Source of the DNA: Candidatus Solincola tengchongensis
GTDB lineage: Bacteria; Actinomycetota; Geothermincolia; Geothermincolales; RBG-13-55-18
Reading direction: 5' to 3'
Assembly (NCBI GenBank): GCA_015711895.1
Contig: MU158636.1
Coordinates: 20,270 to 27,258, forward strand
DNA length: 6,989 nt
A model generated the notes under the pieces. The model was not told where the DNA came from and did no database searches. It saw nothing but the letters and a program-made list of their open reading frames with translations. This document shows, piece after piece, positions 1 to 4,874 of the stretch; positions within the stretch are counted from its first letter, which is position 1, and every line of letters starts with the position of its first letter. The translations under genes were made by a program, and so were the position numbers.

Positions 1-1
1 G

Positions 2-88
2 GACGTCGTGGCCGCCATCGCCGGAAGGAGGCCGGAGTTGCTCGCCGAGGCCGTCCCCGTCTTCGCCAGGAGAGGGAGAGGGAATTAG
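2..88 (+). CDS. cbiM: Cobalt ECF transporter S component CbiM, C-terminal end (partial)
   Basis: Only the last 28 codons and the TAG stop (86-88) lie in the window; the 5' part is cut off by the window edge. The tail contains the stretch AAIAGRRPELLAEA, which resembles the short basic cytoplasmic end after the last membrane helix of CbiM proteins (often ending in a RPDLL/RPELL-like motif). CbiM is the substrate-binding membrane subunit of the CbiMNQO cobalt importer. The assignment rests mainly on position: a CbiN-like gene, cbiQ and cbiO follow immediately, which is the usual cbiMNQO order. The match itself is too short to prove the family. The stop overlaps the ribosome site of the next gene (GGGAGGG, 88-94), so the two are probably translated together. 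Confidence 0.55.
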   Translation, partial: DVVAAIAGRRPELLAEAVPVFARRGRGN

Positions 89-100
89 GGAGGGTCGGAT

Positions 101-439
101 ATGGAAAAGCGGACTGCGTTCATCGTCTCTCTGGTCACCGTGCTCGTCGTGGCCGCGGCCTCCGTGGCCCTCGCCTTCTCCTTGAGGGACAGGGCCAAGG
201 TGACCGAGGAGGAGGCGGGGGAGGAAGCGGCCTGGTCGGGCATGGACGAGAGTGTGGTGGAGACCTTCGCCGCCGAGCACGGGAGGGAGGCCAGGGGCCC
301 CGTTCTGCCCCTGGAGGAGGGGGACATTCTGCTCTTCCTGTTCTGCCTGGGCGGATTTCTGGCCGGGGTGGTCGTGGGTTACCTCTGGAGGAGGATCCTG
401 GGCGAGAGTCCCGGAAAGGAGGAGGTCGGGGCGGCCTGA
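101..439 (+). CDS. CbiN-like small membrane subunit of the cobalt importer
   Basis: A 112-residue protein with two predicted membrane helices, about residues 6-26 and 75-98, separated by an acidic outward loop (many Glu near residues 36-58) and followed by a short charged tail. This topology, the GDILLFLFCLGG segment entering the second helix, and the slot between cbiM and cbiQ match CbiN, the accessory subunit that associates with CbiM and is needed for cobalt uptake in CbiMNQO systems. Residue similarity to textbook CbiN is low (the GE-type residues before helix 2 are echoed as GD), and there is no PDGLE motif, so this may be a separate CbiN-analogue family. The ATG at 101 has a good ribosome site (GGGAGGG, 88-94, 6-base spacer). 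The stop lies 16 bases before cbiQ. Confidence 0.6.
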   Translation: MEKRTAFIVSLVTVLVVAAASVALAFSLRDRAKVTEEEAGEEAAWSGMDESVVETFAAEHGREARGPVLPLEEGDILLFLFCLGGFLAGVVVGYLWRRILGESPGKEEVGAA

Positions 440-455
440 CGTCCCGGGTGGGCGA

Positions 456-1276
456 ATGGAGCACTTCCGCGAGCTGGACCTCCCGGTCGTCAGGGGGCTG
501 GAGCATCTGGGGGACCCCAGGGTGGCGCTGCCCTTCGTGGCCGCAAGCCTGGGAGTCCTCCTCTTCACCTCTTCGCTGCTGCTCCCGCTATTTGTCTTCC
601 TCTTCTGCCTCACCCTGCTCATGGCCGGTGGGGTGCCCGTCTCCACCGTGGTCCGAAGGCTCTCCTTCCCCCTGGTGGTGGCCGGCGTGCTCATGCTCAC
701 CCAGCTCTTCGCTTACGGGCGGACGCCGCTATTCCGCCTGCGCCTCTTGGGCTTGGACCTGGTGGGCCGCTCCGAGGGCCTGATCCGGGGTGGCATCCTG
801 GTGGGCAGGGTCATGGCGGGGGTGATGCTCCTCGTCTTCCTCACCTCCGTCATGCCCGTGTACCGCCTGCTGGAGTTCGCCGGGCGGGTGGGCGCATTGC
901 GCCTCTTCGTGCTGCAGTGCCTCATGGTCTACCGCTTCGCCTCCATCCTCGTCAACGAGGCGGCCAGGATACACGAGGCCCAGGCCGTAAGACTGGGCCA
1001 TATTACCTTCCTCAGGAGGATACGCGCCCTCCAGCTGCTGGGCACCTCGCTGGTGATCAGGTCGCTGGAAAGGTCCGGGAACGTATACGACGGGGCGCGC
1101 ATGCGCGGCGCGGGGACTGTCCCCACCCGGCGCATATTCGAAGGTCGGGAGCTGTCCCCACCCGGCGCATATTCGCAGGTCGGGAGGGGAGAATGGAATG
1201 GCGCACGGCTCTGCTTCTGGCCGCGGCCGTCGCCCTCTTCTTCATCGCCGGGCGGGTCTTCCATGTTGCGGCTTGA
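456..1276 (+). CDS. cbiQ: ECF transporter T component CbiQ, frame-shifted near its end by a 35-bp tandem duplication
   Basis: CbiQ is the membrane coupling subunit that links the CbiM/N substrate unit to the CbiO ATPase. Starting at ATG 456, residues 20-140 form several hydrophobic helices. Two arginine-containing cytoplasmic coupling segments follow: EAQAVRLGH (174-182) and, after SLERSGNVYDG, ARMRGAG (214-220). These are typical of EcfT/CbiQ. After residue 220 the gene enters two tandem 35-bp copies (1117-1186). Because 35 is not a multiple of 3, the original frame no longer reaches the last helix, which lies in another frame at 1193-1273 and stops at TGA 1274-1276. The coordinates given are the ancestral extent; removing one copy gives an intact 261-residue CbiQ, the family's usual size. 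As written, the frame continues without a stop into cbiO. The ribosome site for ATG 456 is weak (GGGTGGG, 446-452). Family assignment is firm; functional state is uncertain. Confidence 0.85.
1112..1124. repeat. Perfect short palindrome GGGGAC-T-GTCCCC at the edge of the duplication
   Basis: Six-base arms around a single T. The right arm lies inside the first 35-bp copy and the left arm in the unique sequence before it. At the start of copy 2 the palindrome is degraded, because the preceding bases are GGGAG and not GGGGA. It could form a small cruciform or hairpin that promotes slippage. No second full palindrome was seen in the window. Confidence 0.8.
1117..1186 (+). repeat. 35-bp tandem direct duplication inside cbiQ
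   Basis: Copy 1 is 1117-1151 and copy 2 is 1152-1186. They are head-to-tail with no spacer and match at 34 of 35 positions; the only difference is A at 1141 versus C at 1176. Copy 1 read in the cbiQ frame and copy 2 read in the frame of the last CbiQ helix give nearly the same peptide (TVPTRRIFEGRE and AVPTRRIFAGRE). This is what a duplication inside a coding region would leave. The unit is 35 bp, so each extra copy shifts the frame by two bases. Confidence 0.95.
1193..1276 (+). other. Detached last membrane helix of CbiQ (out of frame with the rest of the gene)
   Basis: In the frame beginning ATG 1193 these bases encode 27 residues that start MEWRTALLLAAAVALFF and end at TGA 1274-1276. It is a single hydrophobic helix with positively charged flanks, matching the final helix expected in CbiQ. 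It joins the main cbiQ frame exactly when one 35-bp copy is removed. A GGGAGG sequence (1182-1187) lies five bases before ATG 1193, so separate translation as a mini-peptide is conceivable but unproven. Its end overlaps the cbiO start by 14 bases. Confidence 0.75.
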
Positions 1277-2093
1277 AAAGGTGGGCTTCGCCTATCCCGG
1301 GGGCTCCTTCGCCTTACGGGGGATCGACCTGGCCCTCTCCCGCGGGGAGATGGCGGCTTTGGTGGGCCCCAACGGCTGCGGAAAGACCACCCTGCTCAAG
1401 CTGATGATCGGGCTCCTCGAGCCCGGTGAGGGGACGGTGAGCCTGGAGGGGATCCCGCTGCAGTCTCTCCGGGATAGGGAGGTCTTCGGCCGGGTGGGAC
1501 TGGTCTTTCAGGACCCCAACGACCAGATCTTCCTCGCCACTCCGGAGCAGGACGTGCGCTACGGCTTGACCAACCTGGGCCTGGGGCCGGAGGAGGTGCG
1601 GGTTCGCGCCCGGGAGGCCATGGATGCGGTGGGGATAAGGCATAAATCCGGCATCCCCATCCAGCACCTCAGCCACGGGGAGAAAAAGAGGGTGGCCCTG
1701 GCGGGGATGCTGGCCCTGCGCCCGGAATATCTCCTCCTGGACGAGCCCACCAGCGGCCTGGACCCCATGGGGGCGCACCGCTTCATGGAGACGCTGGCCG
1801 GGCTCAAGGGATCCGGGCGCATGGGCATAATGGTCGCCACTCACGACCTGGACATGGTGCCTGTCTTCTGCGACCGCATGTATCTCCTGGACGGAGGCCG
1901 GATAGTCGCCCATGGCGAACCGGGGCGCGTTTTCCAGGAAGTGGAAAGGATACGCCGGGCCGACCTCCGCCTACCGAGGGTGGCGCACCTCATGGAAGTC
2001 CTCTACCGCCGGGACGGGCTGGGCCGGCTTCCCCTGCCGCTGACCATCGGCGAGGCCCGCAAGGCCATCCTCAGCTGGGGGTGCCGGGGATGA
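1263..2093 (+). CDS. cbiO: Cobalt ECF transporter ATPase CbiO
   Basis: This is the nucleotide-binding subunit that powers cobalt import through CbiMNQ at the cytoplasmic membrane face. From ATG 1263 it has 276 residues, the normal size. Motifs appear in order: Walker A GPNGCGKTT (35-43), Q-loop VFQDPNDQ (81-88, characteristic of the ECF/CbiO group), signature LSHGEKKR (136-143), Walker B YLLLDEP (156-162), D-loop SGLD (164-167) and the switch His194 in ATHDLD. About 75 residues follow, as in other CbiO proteins. All catalytic residues are present. ATG 1263 is chosen because MLRLEKVGFAYPGG is the usual CbiO beginning and because it overlaps the ancestral cbiQ stop. Its own ribosome site is poor (GGCGGG around 1251-1256), which suggests translation coupled to cbiQ. 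In the present sequence the same frame is open upstream into cbiQ. Its stop overlaps the next start as ATGA. Confidence 0.93.
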   Translation: MLRLEKVGFAYPGGSFALRGIDLALSRGEMAALVGPNGCGKTTLLKLMIGLLEPGEGTVSLEGIPLQSLRDREVFGRVGLVFQDPNDQIFLATPEQDVRYGLTNLGLGPEEVRVRAREAMDAVGIRHKSGIPIQHLSHGEKKRVALAGMLALRPEYLLLDEPTSGLDPMGAHRFMETLAGLKGSGRMGIMVATHDLDMVPVFCDRMYLLDGGRIVAHGEPGRVFQEVERIRRADLRLPRVAHLMEVLYRRDGLGRLPLPLTIGEARKAILSWGCRG

Positions 2094-3973
2094 ACGCCTT
2101 CCGGGAGGCCGTTCTGCAGCCGCTCCTCCTGGACCTGAGGGGCAGGCCCTGCCTGGTGGCGGGCGGGGGGAGCACCGCCGCCAAGAGGGCGCGGACGCTG
2201 GTCGCCGCCGGGGCCAAGGTCAAGGTGGTGGCCCCCGTGCTGGGGGAGGCACTGCGCGAGATGGCCCGCAAGGGAGAAGTGGAGTGGGAGGAGAGGGGCT
2301 TCCGGGAGGAGGACCTGGAGGGCCGGTTCCTGGTGGTGGCGGTCACCGGGGACGCCGCGGTGAACGCGGAGATCGAACGGTCCTGCCGGAGGAGGGGGAT
2401 ACTGGTGTGCGCCAACGCGCCGCATTCCCACGGCGACGTCCTTTTCCCCTCCGTGGTCAGGAGGGGGGACCTGGTGCTCGCCGTGAGCACCAGCGGGGGC
2501 AACCCCGCGCTCTCCCGGATGATAAGGGAGGGGCTGGAATCCAGCCTCGACCCGGGCCTCACGGAGCTGGTGTCCGTGGTCAACGAGGCGCGGCGCAAAC
2601 TCAAGTCCTCGGGACTGCGACCCTCCTTCCGGGACTGGAGAGAGGCCCTGGACGAGGAATTTTTCCAGTTGATGGAAAACGGCCTGCGGCACGAGGCGGA
2701 GAGGCTGCTGCTCGATCGCCTTTCCAGGACCTCCCCGGAGCGCCCCGAGTTCCTGGTATGGGGGATAAGCCACAGGACGGCCTGCCTGGAGGTCAAGGAG
2801 AGGCTCTCCCGCCAGGGAGCCGAACTGGAGGGACTGCTCAGGGAACTGAAAAAGACATTGGAAAGGGTTATGGTCCTCGATACCTGCAACCGTTTCGAGG
2901 TCTACGCCTATGCCCAGCCTTCCCTCCTGCGGGAAGCGGTCTCCGCCGTCGTGCTGCCCGGGCTGGCGGGGTTCGAGGAAGGGGGTCATTACACCCGTTG
3001 CCTCCTGCGCGGGGCGGAGGCCCTTGCCCACCTCATCCGCGTCATCTGCGGCCTCGATTCCATGATCCCCGGGGAGCAGCAGATAAGGAATCAGGTGCGC
3101 AAGGCGGCCCGGCTCGCGGATTCCGTGGGATCCCTGGGCGATCCGTTGAGGGGTGTGCTCGAGCGCGCCGTGCGCGCCGGGCGCAGGGTCGCCTCCAACC
3201 TCGGGGCGGTCGCGGAGTGGAGATCGGTGAGCGGGGCGGCGGTCATGGAAGTACGCCGGCATCTCGGTGACCTTGAGAGCCGTACCGTCCTGGTCGTCGG
3301 GTCGGGCGAGGCGGGGCGGCTGGCCCTCCACCTCCTGAGGAGGGAGGGGGCGGCGAAGCTACGGCTCATGGGTTCGGACGCGGAGAGGGTCGAGGGCCTG
3401 GCCCGGCGCTTCGGCGCCGAACCCCTCCATTACCGGGACCTGAAGGCGGCGCTCTGCGACGCCGACGCGGTGATCAACTCCTCGCCGCGTCCGAGTTCGA
3501 TCCTGGAGAGGGAAGACCTGCTCAAAGCGGGTGAGAAGCGAGGCGACCACCCCCTGCTCATCTTGGACATCTCCGTACCCCGCGGGTTCCCCGCCTGGTG
3601 CTCTGAGCTGGAGGGGGTGGTATACAGGGACCTGCGTGACCTGGGGGACTGGGGCGGCGGTGACCTGGACCCGCGAACGGAGGTGGAGGCCCTTCTGGAG
3701 GGCGAGGCGCGTCGCATAGCCGCCTGGCTGGAGGAGAGAGCGGTTTCCCCCCTCATCGCCCGGCTGCACAGGGAGGCCGAGGACATTGGCCGCCGGGCGG
3801 CGGATGAGATCGCCTCCGCCCTCCGGCTGGAGGACGGCCAGAGGGAGTACCTCGGCAGGAGCATCCACAGGCTGGTGAGGCGGGTCCTCCACCGTCAGAC
3901 CCTCATCGCCAGGACCTTTCCCGCCACGACGGGGCTCGCATCTTCCCGGGGGGAGGCGGCGGGCGATGCCTGA
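2090..3973 (+). CDS. hemA: Fused precorrin-2 dehydrogenase-like domain and glutamyl-tRNA reductase (HemA)
   Basis: A 627-residue two-domain enzyme. Residues 1 to about 210 resemble the N-terminal part of CysG/Met8/SirC, which oxidises precorrin-2 to sirohydrochlorin. They carry a nucleotide-binding loop (VAGGGSTAAKRA, 23-34), AVTGDAAVNAEI (84-95) and FPSVVRRGDLVLAVSTSGGNP (119-139). The normally acidic VVDD segment is replaced by CANAPHSHGD (107-116). Residues 222 to about 620 are glutamyl-tRNA reductase, which makes glutamate-1-semialdehyde: GISHRTACLEVKERL (225-239), catalytic Cys266 in DTCNRFEVY, HLIRVICGLDSMIPGEQQI (314-332), a nucleotide fold with GSGEAG (404-409), DISVPRGF (493-500) and a helical dimerisation region ending LHRQTL. 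The NADPH-side NRT motif is replaced by GSD (428-430). ATG 2090 is preferred over in-frame GTG 2081 because it forms an ATGA overlap with cbiO and has GGGGGTG (2077-2083) at good spacing. It overlaps hemC by 8 bases. Confidence 0.9.
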   Translation: MNAFREAVLQPLLLDLRGRPCLVAGGGSTAAKRARTLVAAGAKVKVVAPVLGEALREMARKGEVEWEERGFREEDLEGRFLVVAVTGDAAVNAEIERSCRRRGILVCANAPHSHGDVLFPSVVRRGDLVLAVSTSGGNPALSRMIREGLESSLDPGLTELVSVVNEARRKLKSSGLRPSFRDWREALDEEFFQLMENGLRHEAERLLLDRLSRTSPERPEFLVWGISHRTACLEVKERLSRQGAELEGLLRELKKTLERVMVLDTCNRFEVYAYAQPSLLREAVSAVVLPGLAGFEEGGHYTRCLLRGAEALAHLIRVICGLDSMIPGEQQIRNQVRKAARLADSVGSLGDPLRGVLERAVRAGRRVASNLGAVAEWRSVSGAAVMEVRRHLGDLESRTVLVVGSGEAGRLALHLLRREGAAKLRLMGSDAERVEGLARRFGAEPLHYRDLKAALCDADAVINSSPRPSSILEREDLLKAGEKRGDHPLLILDISVPRGFPAWCSELEGVVYRDLRDLGDWGGGDLDPRTEVEALLEGEARRIAAWLEERAVSPLIARLHREAEDIGRRAADEIASALRLEDGQREYLGRSIHRLVRRVLHRQTLIARTFPATTGLASSRGEAAGDA

Positions 3974-4874
3974 GGTGCTGAGGATAGGCACCAGGGGAAG
4001 CCCCCTTGCCCTGCGGCAGGCGGAGATGGTGCGGGATTTGCTCCTGAGGAGGGGTGCCCGGTGCCGCCTCGAGGTGGTCCCCGTGAGGGCTCGCGGCGGG
4101 GTCGAGGGCGAGGCGGGCGCCCCAGCCGGGAAGGAGAGGTTCGTCGCCGCCCTGCGCCGCTCCCTATTGGAGGGGGAGGTGGACCTGGCCGTGCACAGCC
4201 TGAAGGACGTGCCCCTCCAGTTCCCGCCGGGCATAAGCCTGGTCGCCTTCCCGGCCTGCGACGATCCCCGGGAGGCCTTCGTGTCCCTGAAGCACCGCAG
4301 CCTACTGGAACTACCGCCGGGCGGTATGGTAGGCACCTCCAGCCCGCGGCGCGTATTGCAACTCGCCCTGCTGAGGCCGGACCTCCAGGCCGTTCCCCTG
4401 CGGGGGAACGTGGACACCCGCCTGAGAAAACTCGAGGAGGGGGAATGCGACGCGCTCATCCTGGCCCTGGCAGGCCTGAGGCGCCTGGGCAGGGAGGGGG
4501 AGGTGAGGGAGGTATTACCCCCGGATGTCTTCGTGCCCGCGCCGGGCCAGGGGATCATCGCCGTGGAGGCCAGGGAGGACGACAGGCGGGTGGTGGAGAT
4601 GCTCTCGGCGGTCGACGATGCGGAGGCCAGGACCCGGGCGCATGCGGAGAGGTCCTTCTGTGCCGCCCTGGGGGCCGACTGCGACACGGCGACCGGGGTG
4701 GTGGCGGTGCGCAGGGGGGAGACCCTGGAGATGACCGCCATTCACCGTTTCGAGTCCTCGGGGAGAGCGGTGAGGGGGAGGATAGAGGGATCGCCCCGGC
4801 ACCCGGAGGAATTGGGAAGGGCGCTGGCGCGCAGGATCGTGGATTCCCACCGGCGAGGGGAGGTGGCGCGGTGA
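3966..4874 (+). CDS. hemC: Hydroxymethylbilane synthase (porphobilinogen deaminase)
   Basis: This enzyme joins four porphobilinogen units into hydroxymethylbilane, using a dipyrromethane cofactor bound to a Cys. It has 302 residues, a normal length. Visible motifs are RIGTRGSPLALRQAE (6-20), AVHSLKDVP (75-83) with catalytic Asp81, GTSSPRR (123-129), LRGNVDTRLRKL (145-156), APGQG (192-196), and the cofactor Cys239 in GADCDTATG, where most relatives have a Pro-containing sequence after the Cys. The loop between residues 40 and 56 is Gly/Glu/Ala-rich and lacks the usual GD-containing segment; GKERF (55-59) stands where GKGLF is common. The ATG is 8 bases inside the end of hemA, with GGGAGG (3951-3956) upstream. 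Its stop forms a GTGA overlap with the next gene. It sits between the enzymes acting before and after it in the pathway. Confidence 0.95.
   Translation: MPEVLRIGTRGSPLALRQAEMVRDLLLRRGARCRLEVVPVRARGGVEGEAGAPAGKERFVAALRRSLLEGEVDLAVHSLKDVPLQFPPGISLVAFPACDDPREAFVSLKHRSLLELPPGGMVGTSSPRRVLQLALLRPDLQAVPLRGNVDTRLRKLEEGECDALILALAGLRRLGREGEVREVLPPDVFVPAPGQGIIAVEAREDDRRVVEMLSAVDDAEARTRAHAERSFCAALGADCDTATGVVAVRRGETLEMTAIHRFESSGRAVRGRIEGSPRHPEELGRALARRIVDSHRRGEVAR
4857..4865 (+). promoter_or_regulatory. Ribosome binding site that fixes the GTG start of cobA-hemD
   Basis: GGGGAGGTG lies inside the hemC 3' end, with core GGAGG at 4859-4863 and seven bases before GTG 4871. It supports GTG 4871 as the start, even though the same frame stays open for hundreds of bases upstream inside hemC. 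Confidence 0.75.

Larger units (their letters stand above)
456..2093 (+). other. Continuous CbiQ-CbiO reading frame as it stands in this sequence
   Basis: Read literally from ATG 456, there is no stop until TGA 2091-2093, giving 545 residues: CbiQ residues 1-220, the first repeat copy (TVPTRRIFEGRE), about 37 low-complexity residues rich in Ser, Pro and Gly, then complete CbiO from residue 270. The joining segment looks like out-of-frame sequence and not like an evolved linker, since in another frame the same bases encode a clean hydrophobic helix. A fused product would keep CbiO on the cytoplasmic side if CbiQ ends after its second coupling segment, so it is not ruled out. Automated gene callers would report this as one gene. 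Confidence 0.7.

Noticed and set aside
101..439. PDGLE-domain protein
   Set aside because: No PDGLE or similar motif; only the two-helix layout is shared.
252..455. Open upstream extension of the cbiQ frame through the CbiN-like gene
   Set aside because: Low-complexity Trp/Arg/Pro-rich sequence without family match; ATG 456 begins recognisable CbiQ and the overlapping membrane protein explains these bases better.
1117..1186. Start of a CRISPR array
   Set aside because: Only two copies, directly abutting with no spacer, inside a coding gene and translated similarly in both.
2081..2089. GTG 2081 as start of the hemA fusion
   Set aside because: Adds only three residues, and it would use up the GGGGGTG that best serves as ribosome site for ATG 2090, which overlaps the cbiO stop as ATGA.
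2003..3331. Long minus-strand open frame (442 codons) opposite hemA
   Set aside because: Pro/Gly/His-rich translation with no domain; expected antisense shadow in very GC-rich coding DNA.
3359..4741. Long minus-strand open frame (460 codons) opposite hemA and hemC
   Set aside because: Ser/Arg/Pro-rich, no motif, fully covered by two conserved plus-strand genes.
4061..4870. Open upstream extension of the cobA-hemD frame through hemC
   Set aside because: The translation is Gly/Arg/Pro-rich shadow sequence overlapping well-supported hemC; conserved CobA residues begin only after GTG 4871, which has a strong ribosome site.
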